Under the pieces are notes generated by a model. That model did no database searches. It had not been told where the DNA came from and worked only from the letters and a program-made list of their open reading frames with translations. Below, in pieces: positions 1-8,817 of a stretch of 64,000 nt of DNA (position 1 is the first letter of the stretch; the number at the start of each line of letters is the position of its first letter). Source of the DNA: Acidithiobacillus ferridurans (GTDB taxonomy: Bacteria; Pseudomonadota; Gammaproteobacteria; Acidithiobacillales; Acidithiobacillaceae); assembly GCF_003966655.1 (NCBI RefSeq), contig NZ_AP018795.1:2621501-2685500 (forward strand), in the 5' to 3' direction. The translations under genes were made by a program, and so were the position numbers.

Positions 1-2
1 AC

Positions 3-1082
3 GTGTCTGGCCTTTCGAGACTAGACGTCCAGGCGATCCTAGACAAGATTCCTTCGGGAGTTCAACGGCAATTTTCTAAGAAGTTTCGTGACCCCCTGCG
101 CGCAGACGTTGACCCCACCTTTTTTGAGGTTTTGGATTCAAGTATTGCTGGTCACTTATTGGCAGATAGATTCATTGAGGCACTAAAGGAACTGAAACTA
201 GAAGCGCCGGAGAAACACGATCTACTACTGCTCTCCTGTTACCTTTATTCCTGCAGAGTCCCAACGTCTGTGGACGTAGCGAGTTCATTCCTCTCGAATG
301 TAGTTGGGGATCCGGGCGAGGTCTATAAACTACTAGTCAGCATGAGTTCGCTGCTGTCACCTTATGAAGGTAGCTTTGCTGAAACAGAGCAAGCCTTTTT
401 CGTGCCCCGATCACGGTCGGTTGCTGAGGCAGTAATGAAGCGTGTCGGATCAATCGATCTTCGCCGTTTACTCATCCAGTTCCATTCTGAAGTATCCCCG
501 ACAAAAATCCCGCGATATGACATATTCCGTCGAATGGCCTACGACGCGAACCTAACCAGTCGAGCATTTCCAAAATGGGAAGATGGACTCGATTTCTACG
601 AAAAGTGCTTTGATCGGGACGACTCTCACTCATTTAAACAGCAGGGAGCTATCTATCTATCTCGAAAGAAGCAGTACTCTCTGGCATTCAAGTGGGTCGA
701 CGACGCCATGGCTATCGCGGGCAGACAGGTAGCATCGGTTAAAAATACCTATGCAGTTATTATGTTTAACGCAAACTATGATAAACCGGCTTCTTTGCGT
801 GAGGTTTTAACAACTCTTGATGAGAGCATGCAGATTCTGCAAAAGTGCTACACGGAGGACCTACGCAAAGTCTATCACGCAAAGGTCTTTGCTGATCAAT
901 CCGTTAAATATGCAAATAAATTTCCAGATTCGCCACGCGCGTTGGAGTATCTGGATCAAGCAAGCACGTGGCTCAATGCCGAACTTAGGTCACGGCAGGG
1001 AGACAGGGCGATTAACCAGTTACTGCGCGACCTAAAGTCGAAACGACGTAATCTAACTCACCAGAACGGCTCTAGCCGGTGA
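3..1082 (+). CDS. C-terminal part of a large repeat/STAND-like protein (5' partial)
   Basis: The frame is open to the left edge, so the GTG at position 3 is probably internal and the true start lies outside the window. About 360 residues are visible. They are hydrophilic and helix-rich with no membrane segment. The middle (roughly residues 165-260) carries an aromatic-rich block, including FPKWEDGLDFYEK and QQGAIYLSRKKQYSLAFKW, that looks like a TPR-type helical repeat. From memory this arrangement resembles the C-terminal sensor half of large STAND-type P-loop ATPases found in phage-defence islands. The NTPase and effector domains would lie outside the window, so this is inference. Base composition is lower in GC than the core genes at 36-64 kb, consistent with acquired DNA. 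Confidence 0.5.
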   Translation: MSGLSRLDVQAILDKIPSGVQRQFSKKFRDPLRADVDPTFFEVLDSSIAGHLLADRFIEALKELKLEAPEKHDLLLLSCYLYSCRVPTSVDVASSFLSNVVGDPGEVYKLLVSMSSLLSPYEGSFAETEQAFFVPRSRSVAEAVMKRVGSIDLRRLLIQFHSEVSPTKIPRYDIFRRMAYDANLTSRAFPKWEDGLDFYEKCFDRDDSHSFKQQGAIYLSRKKQYSLAFKWVDDAMAIAGRQVASVKNTYAVIMFNANYDKPASLREVLTTLDESMQILQKCYTEDLRKVYHAKVFADQSVKYANKFPDSPRALEYLDQASTWLNAELRSRQGDRAINQLLRDLKSKRRNLTHQNGSSR

Positions 1083-1315
1083 CGCAACAAGTATGAGCGA
1101 GGAACGCCAGCATCGTTGGAACTCGTCAGCGAAGGCTGATGTACTATAACATTGAGCGACCGTATTCCATCATTCCAAGGGCGGCTTAGAGTCGGATGAT
1201 GCCATTTGCTTTCCCCTGCTAAATGTCTGCAATCAGTCTGCTGCCGACCAACAAACAGGACTCAACGGCGGCAGGGTAGCGGGAGCAGTCCGCAAGTACG
1301 CTGGCGTCGGCTCAG

Positions 1316-2071
1316 TCATGGATGCGTAGGCTCCCATAAAGGGAGCGCACGAGCCTGAATCCCTGGATGGAGATGGTGCCGATTATGAAACATAGTCGCC
1401 CGCACCAGAGTTCGTCCATAGAGCAGCTCGGCTAGCACCTGGAATACTCGGGGCAGTTTCAGGCTGTAGGACCCCGGCTGACCTCCGCGCACGTGAAGCA
1501 GGTAAAAAAATGAAAAGTCCCCCAAAGCGTATACTAGCCGCAAGGGGATCCAGAACCAGAAAAAAGACCAACCACCCACTAAAAGACAAGTGCCAAAAAT
1601 TCCAGCTCGCCACCAGAAGTTTGGTGAATGTTTCAGAATTCCATGAGTCAGTCTTGTCCAGCGGAAAAATGATTGCTCAGGTACGGTTAAGGCACCCAAG
1701 GCCCCCCGCCATGGCCCTCCAAGTATGTGATATGCATCAGGATCTGTAGGCGTCGCTGGGTGCCGATGATGCCGGAAATGAATTTGCCTGAATTCGTCGT
1801 AGCCTAAAGCAAAAGGCGTGAACGGCAAGGGCATCAATCTTGTGATGAAATCTATCTGTTTGGCATTTCGTAAATGAAACAGCTCATGGGTATAGATCAT
1901 CCATCGGGGCAACAAAAGCAGCACGATTACCACCAGTATCCAGTCTGGCATCAGTTTTGCCGTGATAGTCCCGTAGGCACCAAACAATAGCAACACAATG
2001 GCCAAACTTCTAAACTGGTAACGTCGCACGTCGGCAGTGCTGGCGACATATGAATCTTTAGTAATTGTCAT
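1316..2071 (-). CDS. Membrane fatty-acid desaturase / carotene-hydroxylase-type protein
   Basis: This 251-residue membrane protein carries the three histidine boxes of the integral-membrane di-iron desaturase/hydroxylase superfamily: HELFH at residues 62-66, HFRHHRH at 98-104 and HNRHHLH at 229-235. Hydrophobic stretches at about 23-55 and 158-195 fit two membrane hairpins that hold the boxes on the cytoplasmic face. Members use O2 and electrons from a ferredoxin or cytochrome to desaturate or hydroxylate lipids or carotenoids; the substrate cannot be told from sequence. It is short compared with acyl-lipid desaturases (usually 300 or more residues). It stands alone, with no obvious operon partner. 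Confidence 0.8.
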   Translation of the reverse strand: MTITKDSYVASTADVRRYQFRSLAIVLLLFGAYGTITAKLMPDWILVVIVLLLLPRWMIYTHELFHLRNAKQIDFITRLMPLPFTPFALGYDEFRQIHFRHHRHPATPTDPDAYHILGGPWRGALGALTVPEQSFFRWTRLTHGILKHSPNFWWRAGIFGTCLLVGGWSFFWFWIPLRLVYALGDFSFFYLLHVRGGQPGSYSLKLPRVFQVLAELLYGRTLVRATMFHNRHHLHPGIQARALPLWEPTHP

Positions 2072-2380
2072 GGCAGGGGGCTACCACATAAGCAGAGATG
2101 CACAAATTTAACCATCCGATCGATGTGTCACAAGGGTTGCCAATTCTGCAGCACGTATTTATTGGCGTGTCACTCATCATATTTCTCCAGATAAGCAGCA
2201 TTTAGTGGCATGAGGCTCGCGGACGATAACGTCAGCAAGCCATATGATCAACGTCTATGTAGATGAATGCCTGTTGAATGATATTCGACCTATTCAATGA
2301 CCGCAATCAGTCTAATACCGCCCTTTCCGGCAATGATGAGAGAATGACGCTCTACCTTGCCTCATATGGGAGATTGTGTC
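2072..2380. other. Intergenic stretch without a recognisable gene
   Basis: About 310 bases between the divergently placed desaturase and the integrase remnant. No open frame with a ribosome binding site was seen and no tRNA shape was recognised. It should contain the desaturase promoter on the minus strand, but no convincing -35/-10 pair stood out. Confidence 0.5.
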
Positions 2381-2578
2381 ATGCAAACCAAAGACCGTTC
2401 AACCTCTCCGTCCTCCGCACCCTGGAATAAGGGCAAGATCGTTGGCCAAAAACGTCCTTTCAAGTTGCAAGAGGTCTGGGCTATCCGAATTCGTCTGCAG
2501 TGGGCGTCCAGAACCCGTGACCTTGCGCTTTTCGACCTTGCCATCGACAGCAATCTGCTTGGCTGTGATCTGGTGGCC
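2381..2578 (+). pseudogene. Tyrosine-recombinase/integrase, N-terminal remnant
   Basis: An ATG at 2381 with a GGGAG ribosome site opens about 66 residues containing PWNKGKIVGQK, EVWAIRIRLQ and DLALFDLAIDS. These resemble the start of small phage-type integrases common on plasmids and in IS-rich proteobacteria. Homology stops after GCDLVA (about 2578), where the frame runs directly into the end of an IS4-family transposase. The catalytic R-H-R-Y region is absent, so the gene is dead. Inferred history: an IS inserted into the integrase gene and a later deletion removed the rest of both. Confidence 0.6.
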
Positions 2579-2690
2579 GCGTGCCCCGCACCCGCCTTTT
2601 GGGCCGATACCGAAGACCCATCTTGCAAAAACACCACCCGATTCATTTGACCCAGATTTGTCGTGCCATGTCGCCACCCGGGTCGGCAAG
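2579..2690 (+). mobile_element. Right-end remnant of an IS4-family element
   Basis: The translated stretch CPAPAFWADTEDP matches the C-terminus of the intact transposase at 45497-46819 (CPAPAFWADTDDP). DNA similarity continues past the stop region to a shared GCCAT-TCGCCAC block near 2676-2688, the presumed right end. Only about 110 bp survive. Divergence from the intact copy shows it is a related isoform and not a recent copy. It is fused in frame to the integrase remnant and would give a chimeric 89-residue product that is unlikely to be functional. Confidence 0.6.
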
Positions 2691-2707
2691 GGGGCTAAAC
2701 ACTTCAG

Positions 2708-3523
2708 TCATCCAAATTGAACACCGGAGAACGTCTTGCCGAACATTTGTTCGCGGTAAGTGATTTTTCCAGCATCCTCACCAGCCGCTCCGGCGGCCAC
2801 CATCAAGGGAATAAGGTGTTCGCTGCGCGGATGGCAGTCCAGTGCGCCGGGCGCCTCAGTCCAGCCACTCAACAAACGTTCACGCTCTGCTGAGGATGAT
2901 CTGATAGCAGCACCCAACCACGCATCGAATTGTTCGGATGCCTCACTGGCCGTTGCTTTGGTCGAAAAGAATTCGCGCAGATTGTGATAGCTGTTTCCAC
3001 TCCCCACGACCAGCACGCCCTCGTCGCGCAAGGGCCGTAGGGCGTGCCCGATGGCCAAATGTTCGGCAGCATCAAGGTTGTGTTTCAGCGACAACTGCAC
3101 GATAGGCACATCCGCATCTGGATAAATCAGTTTGAATGGCACAAAAACGCCGTGATCCAGTCCGCGTTGATGTTCTGCATCAGCAGATATACCGGCCTGT
3201 CCAAGTAGTTCACGCACTCGTGCTGCGACAGAAATCGAACCGTGTGCCGGATAAGTCAGGCGATAGGTATGATCGGGAAAGCCGTAATAATCAAATAGCA
3301 ATGTATGTTGTTCTGCCATCAGCACAGTAGGCGCCGCACACTCCCAATGCCCGGAAATCACTAACACTGCACGCAGACGTTGTCCGATCGCAGCAGGAAT
3401 GCCACGCAAGTAAGCAGCCAGGTTATCCCACAACCCTGCCGGAAATCCAGGAGGTGGCTCCATGAAGAAGCAAGGCCCGCCACCATGGGGAATGAACAGG
3501 GTCGGCAATCGTTGATTAGTCAT
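2708..3523 (-). CDS. LigB-type (class III) extradiol dioxygenase, YgiD/DODA family
   Basis: A 271-residue cytosolic protein of the LigB/DODA family, which cleaves catecholic rings beside the hydroxyls using a metal held by histidines. The N-terminal LFIPHGGGP (His13), SGHWE (His59), GLDHGVFVP and SGNSYHNL motifs are present. The start at 3523 is chosen because it follows a GAGAGGT site and matches the family N-terminus; a longer open frame upstream overlaps the preceding gene. It lies 29 bp after the Old Yellow Enzyme gene on the same strand, so the two are probably co-transcribed. The substrate in this organism is unknown; quinol or catechol detoxification fits the neighbours. Confidence 0.85.
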   Translation of the reverse strand: MTNQRLPTLFIPHGGGPCFFMEPPPGFPAGLWDNLAAYLRGIPAAIGQRLRAVLVISGHWECAAPTVLMAEQHTLLFDYYGFPDHTYRLTYPAHGSISVAARVRELLGQAGISADAEHQRGLDHGVFVPFKLIYPDADVPIVQLSLKHNLDAAEHLAIGHALRPLRDEGVLVVGSGNSYHNLREFFSTKATASEASEQFDAWLGAAIRSSSAERERLLSGWTEAPGALDCHPRSEHLIPLMVAAGAAGEDAGKITYREQMFGKTFSGVQFG

Positions 3524-3552
3524 TTCAGTATCGTTACCTCTCTTCACCCCGA

Positions 3553-4632
3553 TCAACCCAGCGTCGGGTAATCCGTATATCCTTTGGCTCCGGGCGTATA
3601 GAACGTACTCATATCCGGCGTATTCACCGCAGCGCCGGTCTTCCATCGTGCGACCAGGTCCGGGTTGGCGAGGAACGGTCGGCCCACGGCGATCAGATCA
3701 CATCTTCCCGCGGCAAGATCGCTCTCTGCGCGTGTGGCATCGTAACCGCCGGAGAGGATCAGCGTTCCCTTGAATAATTTGCGGAACGTCGCCTTCATGG
3801 ACGCAGGTACTGGCGGCGCACCCATGGACGAGTGGTCTACCAGGTGGATGTAGACCAGCCCGCGTACGTTGAGTTGTTGCGCCAGCCAAGTGTAATCCGC
3901 CTCCATCGCGTCATACAGCGGCATATCGTTGAACACGCCGAACGGCGACAATCGTATGCCGACCTTGTCCTTGCCGATCGCCTTGGTCACCGCGTCAGCG
4001 ACTTCGAGCACGAAGCGTGCGCGGTTCTCGATAGCGCCGCCATAACGGTCGGTGCGCTGGTTAGAGTTCGGGCGGATGAACTGTTCGAGCAGATAACCGT
4101 TCGCGCCGTGCAGTTCGACGCCGTCGAATCCCGCCGCCACCGCATTCTTTGCGCCTTGGGCGAATTCCTCCATCGCGGTCTTGATGTCAGCCTCGGTCAT
4201 CGCCTGCGGCATGGCATTCGGTTTCATGCCCTCGGCATCGGTGTATATATCCCCGGCCGCTACCACGGCCGACGGCCCGAGCACGCGGGCGCCCGCAGGC
4301 AGGTTGAGCGGATGGCCGATGCGCCCGCAGTGCATGAACTGGATGAACATCTTCCCGCCCTTGGCGTGAACCGCATCAGTGGCGAGTTTCCAACCCGCAA
4401 CTTGCTGGGCAGAAAATATCCCCGGTATGCGCGGATAACCCAGCCCATTGGGAGACGGCGAGGTGCCTTCGGTGATAATGAGCCCCGCAGTTGCTCGCTG
4501 TGCGTAATACTGTGCCATGAGCTCGTTCGGGATATTGCCGGTGGCGCGGTTGCGCGTCATCGGTGACATGACGAAGCGGTTCTTGAGTTGTAGTTTGCCG
4601 AGTGTGGTGGGGGTAAACAGAGTAGTAGTCAT
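3553..4632 (-). CDS. nemA: Old Yellow Enzyme family alkene reductase (NemA-like)
   Basis: A 359-residue FMN-dependent TIM-barrel enzyme that reduces the C=C bond of activated alkenes (enones, maleimides, quinones) with NAD(P)H. Visible signatures are MSPMTRNRA near residue 22, the HCGRIGHP loop at 101-108, and the catalytic pair His175/Asn178 in LHGANGYL with Tyr180, followed by QRTDRYGG. Length is typical of NemA. The ATG at 4632 has a GGAG ribosome site. It precedes the LigB dioxygenase and follows the CDGSH and pirin genes on the same strand, all divergent from an HxlR regulator. In enterobacteria nemA is induced by electrophiles, so that context is fitting. Confidence 0.92.
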   Translation of the reverse strand: MTTTLFTPTTLGKLQLKNRFVMSPMTRNRATGNIPNELMAQYYAQRATAGLIITEGTSPSPNGLGYPRIPGIFSAQQVAGWKLATDAVHAKGGKMFIQFMHCGRIGHPLNLPAGARVLGPSAVVAAGDIYTDAEGMKPNAMPQAMTEADIKTAMEEFAQGAKNAVAAGFDGVELHGANGYLLEQFIRPNSNQRTDRYGGAIENRARFVLEVADAVTKAIGKDKVGIRLSPFGVFNDMPLYDAMEADYTWLAQQLNVRGLVYIHLVDHSSMGAPPVPASMKATFRKLFKGTLILSGGYDATRAESDLAAGRCDLIAVGRPFLANPDLVARWKTGAAVNTPDMSTFYTPGAKGYTDYPTLG

Positions 4633-4863
4633 GTTATTCTCCTCGGTAATTTTTAGATCAAACGATTATAGTTGACTCTAATTTAGGCATGCATGAACTT
4701 GAGCACTCCCAATAAAACCTGAACGACCACGGACAGCGCAAACGACAACTTCGGCCGAAACTATCCAGCATGTTCGATCAAGAGCTACAAAGCCAGCTAC
4801 GCTTTATTGTGAGAAACGCGGCATAATCGGTTTCCTATAACTTGGTGAATCATTATTATAGAC

Positions 4864-5562
4864 TCAGGTTGCATCATCAAATCCGATCGATACGTGTGAG
4901 CCATCGCAGAAAGGCTTGTTCCGGGAAGCACCACATCGGCACAAGGTCATTCGGTTGCGTATCTCGTAAGCGAAGCCATCGGCTCCGACCAATTGCACAC
5001 CACCACGTAACCATGCGGGTCCAGAACACGCCTTTGAAGGGTCTTCAATGAGCGCTATGGATGGCACATATTCTGGCTCAATCGGTTTTCCAGCATTATT
5101 GTCCCAGGCAACTAGCCGCCCAGATGGACAGTCACAGCTCTGGCTTACGAAGTGCTTTTTTTTCTGTGGATTATCTGTTTCGTAGACGAGGTTCCATACT
5201 TGTCCATTCGGATCACAGAAGCGCGCGAACGCGCACAAACTCTCAACATCCATTAAGGACAGATTCGGGCCTCGAAAAATCCTGGCCTGATCTTTATAAG
5301 ATTGGCGAGTGGCAGTTTCTGTGCCATCAAAATCGGCTTTTAAATGTAAACCATCGCAAAATGGCTTGTTTTTGCTGTAGCCACAACGACATAATGCATA
5401 CTGTTCCTGGTAAGGATATTTCGGACCCAACTCCCAGCGCACGGATTCTCTGGTAACGTTTGTGCCGATAATCTCCTTGCTTAGCGGTACGGCTCCCGAG
5501 ACAATATAGGGGCCGTTCTTTGTGATTTGAACTTGCGCGCTCGTGGCTTTACTCTGACTCAT
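4864..5562 (-). CDS. CDGSH-type iron-sulfur protein with two zinc-finger-like motifs
   Basis: A 232-residue soluble protein with two CDGSH modules, CRCGYSKNKPFCDGLH near residue 58 and CRCGASRNKPFCDGSH near 206. Each is expected to bind a [2Fe-2S] cluster through three Cys and one His. The central segment contains SQSCDCPSGRL, typical of the divergent middle domain found in bacterial two-CDGSH proteins. Such proteins are thought to transfer electrons or clusters; no reaction is established. The ATG at 5562 lies after a GGAGGTG sequence. It sits between pirin (64 bp upstream) and the Old Yellow Enzyme gene, suggesting a shared redox-stress role. Confidence 0.9.
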   Translation of the reverse strand: MSQSKATSAQVQITKNGPYIVSGAVPLSKEIIGTNVTRESVRWELGPKYPYQEQYALCRCGYSKNKPFCDGLHLKADFDGTETATRQSYKDQARIFRGPNLSLMDVESLCAFARFCDPNGQVWNLVYETDNPQKKKHFVSQSCDCPSGRLVAWDNNAGKPIEPEYVPSIALIEDPSKACSGPAWLRGGVQLVGADGFAYEIRNRMTLCRCGASRNKPFCDGSHVSIGFDDAT

Positions 5563-5626
5563 CCGTACACCTCCAATTAGTTTTCACGGTGAAACACCCT
5601 TTGGAAAGCTGCGACACCGGTTGCAC

Positions 5627-6325
5627 TCAGACCAGGTCAAAGATCAGAACTTCTGCTCCTGGCGCCCCTGTCACCAGGATGGAGGATTCATTCGTGATAC
5701 CCGCACCATTGCCGACATGGAGGAGCTGACCGTTGACTTCAGCCGTACCCGATGTCAGCTGCAGATAAGCGCGGCGACCGGGCGCCAACATATGAGTCAC
5801 GCTGCTGCTTTTTTCCAGCACACTCGAGTAGATGCGGATATCCTGATGTACGGTGACCGAACCGTTGTGTCCGTCTGGAGACGCCAGAAGGCATAAGCGG
5901 TTGCGTTTTTCGTTGATGGCAAAATACTTCTGCTCATAGCTTGGAGCCAGCCCCAAAGCCTCGGGCAGGATCCAGATCTGGAGAAAATGCACTGGATCGC
6001 TTTGCGACGGGTTATACTCGCTATGGGTAACACCCGTTCCTGCACTCATTCGTTGCACATCGCCAGGGCAGATGATCGAACCGTTCCCCATACTGTCGCT
6101 GTGTTTCAGTGTTCCTTCCAGCACGTAGCTGACGATTTCCATGTCACGGTGGCCATGTGTTCCGAAGCCTTGCCCCGGCTGCACGCGATCTTCGTTAATG
6201 ACGCGCAGGTTACCGAACTGCACATGATCAGGATCATGATACCCGGCAAATGAGAAGGTATGATAGCTTTCGAGCCAGCCATGTTTGGCATGCCCGCGAT
6301 CTTCGCTCTTGCGGATTTCGATCAT
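5627..6325 (-). CDS. Pirin family protein (YhhW-like, putative quercetinase)
   Basis: A 232-residue bicupin. The N-terminal cupin has the full metal set: His57 and His59 in GTHGHRDME, and His101 and Glu103 in VTHSEYN. Bacterial pirins of this type bind Fe or other metals; YhhW shows quercetin dioxygenase activity in vitro, while the physiological role is unsettled. The start at 6325 follows a strong GGAGGAAACCG site; a longer open frame upstream lacks one. It heads a minus-strand series (pirin, CDGSH, OYE, dioxygenase) divergent from the HxlR gene. Remains of a second pirin lie at 7891-7992. Confidence 0.92.
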   Translation of the reverse strand: MIEIRKSEDRGHAKHGWLESYHTFSFAGYHDPDHVQFGNLRVINEDRVQPGQGFGTHGHRDMEIVSYVLEGTLKHSDSMGNGSIICPGDVQRMSAGTGVTHSEYNPSQSDPVHFLQIWILPEALGLAPSYEQKYFAINEKRNRLCLLASPDGHNGSVTVHQDIRIYSSVLEKSSSVTHMLAPGRRAYLQLTSGTAEVNGQLLHVGNGAGITNESSILVTGAPGAEVLIFDLV

Positions 6326-6537
6326 CGGTTTCCTCCGTAGGCCAATGCCCATAAAGTGAGTAGCACATTGAGCTTGAGTTCGTGCTTCTTCCACCGCAGG
6401 AAGCGTCGGCGGAACCTACTTTCAGAGTTTAGCCTATGGTGGACCAGTAGTCTGAACTCATGAGGGAAAGTATGCGCTGGGCAGCATCATCTAGCTAGTA
6501 GATTCCCACAGGATACTTAGTGTAATATTGCTCCTCT

Positions 6538-6873
6538 ATGGATAAACACCGACCTAGACGCCCTCCACCCCCCGAAAACTGCCCGCTGGACACATGCTTG
6601 CGACTGCTTTCTGGAGCGTGGACGCCCAAGGTGCTTTGGTACCTTTGTGACGAGCCCAGACGTTTTGGGGACTTGCGCCGCGACATTGGCACGATCACTT
6701 CGAAGGTGCTTACCACTCGGTTGCGAGAGATGGAAGCCCTTGGCGTCGTCGCAAGGGAAGTCATTCCAAGCTCGCCACCACAGGTATCATATAGCCTGAC
6801 CGCACTCGGGAGAGAACTGGAACCAGTGCTTGAGGCCATGGCACGAGTGGGAGAGAAGCTGGGTGGTAGATAA
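6538..6873 (+). CDS. HxlR-family transcriptional regulator
   Basis: A 111-residue winged-helix regulator. The signature C-P-x-x-x-C-L-x-x-L-x-G-x-W begins at Cys15 (CPLDTC), followed by LRRDIGTITSKVLTTRLREM as the recognition helix region. Family members such as YodB, HypR and QorR sense quinones, diamide or aldehydes through this conserved N-terminal Cys. It is divergent from the pirin-CDGSH-OYE-dioxygenase series and upstream of wrbA, so it is the natural candidate regulator for both. No ribosome site precedes the ATG. A TAATAT element ends 9 bases before it, compatible with a leaderless transcript, though this is only suggestive. Confidence 0.9.
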   Translation: MDKHRPRRPPPPENCPLDTCLRLLSGAWTPKVLWYLCDEPRRFGDLRRDIGTITSKVLTTRLREMEALGVVAREVIPSSPPQVSYSLTALGRELEPVLEAMARVGEKLGGR

Positions 6874-7231
6874 CAAACGGCCTACCCCGTGATAGCGTGT
6901 CTCAGCCCTTTTTCTCGGCCTCCTGTGGGCATTCCCCTTGTCTCCTGGAGATCGGTCCGGAAACCCCACGTCAGCGCTGCATAGGGGAATCAGAATGGTG
7001 GCTTGTTGATTCATCCCAGCAGGCTGTTGCAGCCACCGGTCGTCTATTTGTCCTGTCCAAGCATCCCAAATCTATCCAGTTCCAAGCTGAAGCAGGAAGC
7101 TAATCCCTGCTCCTTAGGCCATGTTCCCTCTATCTCGAAATGCTCATTTAGTTACCTTGAGGTACCTACTTTACAAGATATACTGAATGTCTCTACTCTT
7201 GGAGGACGTTGGCCAACATGAGGAGACCTTC
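6874..7231. other. Intergenic stretch upstream of wrbA
   Basis: About 360 bases between hxlR and wrbA. No frame here has a ribosome site or recognisable homology. It must hold the wrbA promoter; a TACAAGATATACTGAAT segment near 7170-7190 contains a possible -10 (GATATACT) but no good -35 was seen. Confidence 0.4.
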
Positions 7232-7834
7232 ATGAGCAAAATACTGGTGCTATATCACAGCCTTTGGGGGCATATCGAAACCATGGCCGGTTCTATAGCC
7301 GAAGGCGCACGGGATGTCTCCGGCGTGACAGTGGATATTAAGCGGGTGCCGGAAGGCTTGCCAGCAGAGACATTGGCTGCTGTTCACGCCAAAACCGACC
7401 AAGTCGCACAGGAGGCGCACCCCGATGATCTCGCAGATTATGATGCGGTCATTTTCGGCACCCCTACACGCTTCGGTAACATGAGCGGGCAAATGCGTAA
7501 TTTTCTCGACCGTACCGGCAATCTCTGGCAGGAAGGTAAACTGGTCGGCAAGATTGGCAGCGTTTTTGCCAGTACGGCCACGCAGCATGGTGGTCAGGAA
7601 ACTACCATCACTTCTTTCCACACTTTCCTATTCCATCAGGGGATGATCGTGGTTGGTGTCCCCTACAGTTGCCAGGAACTGATGAACATGAGCGAGATCA
7701 GCGGAGGTACACCCTACGGTGCCACGACACTATCCAAAGGAGATGGCAGCCGTCAACCCAGTGCAAACGAACTGGCCATCGCCCGTTTTCAGGGGCGTCA
7801 TGTGGCCGAAATTACTCAAAAGCTGAATGGATAA
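7232..7834 (+). CDS. wrbA: NAD(P)H:quinone oxidoreductase, WrbA type
   Basis: A 200-residue flavodoxin-fold enzyme that binds FMN and performs two-electron reduction of quinones. Family features are the N-terminal [16 protein letters not shown] phosphate-binding loop, [19 protein letters not shown] at about residues 84-102, and [12 protein letters not shown] with the catalytic-loop histidine. Length equals the family norm (about 200). The ATG at 7232 follows AGGAG; an in-frame ATG 45 bases upstream has no better support. It is downstream of and co-oriented with the HxlR gene and complements the Old Yellow Enzyme and dioxygenase in quinone handling. Confidence 0.93.
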   Translation: MSKILVLYHSLWGHIETMAGSIAEGARDVSGVTVDIKRVPEGLPAETLAAVHAKTDQVAQEAHPDDLADYDAVIFGTPTRFGNMSGQMRNFLDRTGNLWQEGKLVGKIGSVFASTATQHGGQETTITSFHTFLFHQGMIVVGVPYSCQELMNMSEISGGTPYGATTLSKGDGSRQPSANELAIARFQGRHVAEITQKLNG

Positions 7835-7890
7835 CCCATGGAGAACATCGGCTTGCCATCGGAATCCGTCCGTCGCGCGAGGACGATTGA

Positions 7891-7992
7891 GCGTATTGTG
7901 GCTGGACAGGCCACCTGCTGATTGCGGGTCGGCCGTTGCATGAGCCATTTGTCCAGCATGGACCATTTGTCATGAATACTCGGGAGGAAATG
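7891..7992 (+). pseudogene. Pirin C-terminal remnant
   Basis: A frame starting right after a TGA at 7888-7890 encodes LLIAGRPLHEPFVQHGPFVMN followed by TREE, the typical C-terminal tail of a longer pirin subfamily with an 'AG-PL-EP--QYGPFVMNT' signature. It has no start codon, and the cupin domains and their metal ligands are missing. The intact pirin in this window (5627-6325) lacks this tail, so the remnant comes from a different pirin gene. It begins about 55 bases after the end of wrbA. Confidence 0.55.
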
Positions 7993-8358
7993 GCTCCTCG
8001 TCAGATCGAGTGGGTAGATCCAGTCCCCATGGGACCAGGTAAGGGATGCATGGGACGCTGTATGGACATCGTGAATCGCCGCCGACACTCACCTTGTAGA
8101 CCAAAACATACCGTTGTTAAACAAGTGGTTCCGCGCCAATGCCTTACCTAGAAGTTCCGGTCACGTGAACGCGGGCAGCAGTCGACCAGAGATTGGCGCG
8201 GCCCCAAAATCGGGTCTGCGGTCTTCAACTTACCCACTCAAAACAGCGGAGAACCGAGGAAATATACCAGGCTTTTGAAGATATGAAGGAAGGCAGGTTA
8301 GTCTAGTACGCATCATTTCCACTTATTTACAAGCTCCAATATGCCTAGGAGAATAGCA
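7993..8358. other. Intergenic stretch with pirin debris at its left edge
   Basis: About 365 bases. The pirin frame runs on to about 8151 without recognisable similarity; the rest shows no ribosome site, repeat or RNA shape. It precedes the DoxX-DsrE pair and should carry its promoter, which was not identified. Confidence 0.4.
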
Positions 8359-8784
8359 GTGAATACGTTCGGTTCAGATAAAATAAAAGACGAAGTAATT
8401 ATGACAGCCAGATTCCTACTCGTTTTGCTGTTTCTCATTTTTGGGTTGGATAAGTTGACAAACTACTCAGGGACAGTTGCTTATATGCAGCAAGTGGGAG
8501 CTCCGATGCCGACAATTTCTACGTTAGTTGCCATTTTCATGGAGTTTTTTGTTTCATGGGCAATAGCGTTAGGGGCATTCACCAGGCCGTTAGCTGTATT
8601 GTTAGCTGTTTATACCCTAGGAACAGCGTTGATAGGCCATCATTACTGGACCATGACAGGCATGGACCGTTTTGAGGCTGAAATCAATTTTTACAAAAAT
8701 ATAAGCATTATAGGCGGATGCTTTCTATTGTACGTCACCGGGGCAGGAAAGTACTCATTAGATGCTAAATTTGGGTTGTATTAG
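8359..8784 (+). CDS. DoxX family membrane protein
   Basis: A protein of about 141 residues with four predicted membrane helices (LLVLLFLIFGLDKL; LVAIFMEFFVSWAIALGA; LAVLLAVYTLGTALIG; IIGGCFLLYV) and the FGLDKL motif of the DoxX/YqjF family. Relatives include the small subunit of thiosulfate:quinone oxidoreductase, but most bacterial DoxX proteins lack an assigned reaction. The GTG start at 8359 is chosen because AGGAGA lies 6 bases upstream; the ATG at 8401 is an alternative giving 127 residues. The stop is 33 bp before a DsrE-family gene on the same strand, so the two are likely one operon with a sulfur or redox role. Confidence 0.8.
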   Translation: MNTFGSDKIKDEVIMTARFLLVLLFLIFGLDKLTNYSGTVAYMQQVGAPMPTISTLVAIFMEFFVSWAIALGAFTRPLAVLLAVYTLGTALIGHHYWTMTGMDRFEAEINFYKNISIIGGCFLLYVTGAGKYSLDAKFGLY

Positions 8785-8817
8785 AGAGCTTTTATCTGAA
8801 ATATAGGAGATTACCAA

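Noticed and set aside
3832-4566. 244-codon plus-strand open frame
   Set aside because: Antisense to the Old Yellow Enzyme gene; no start signal.
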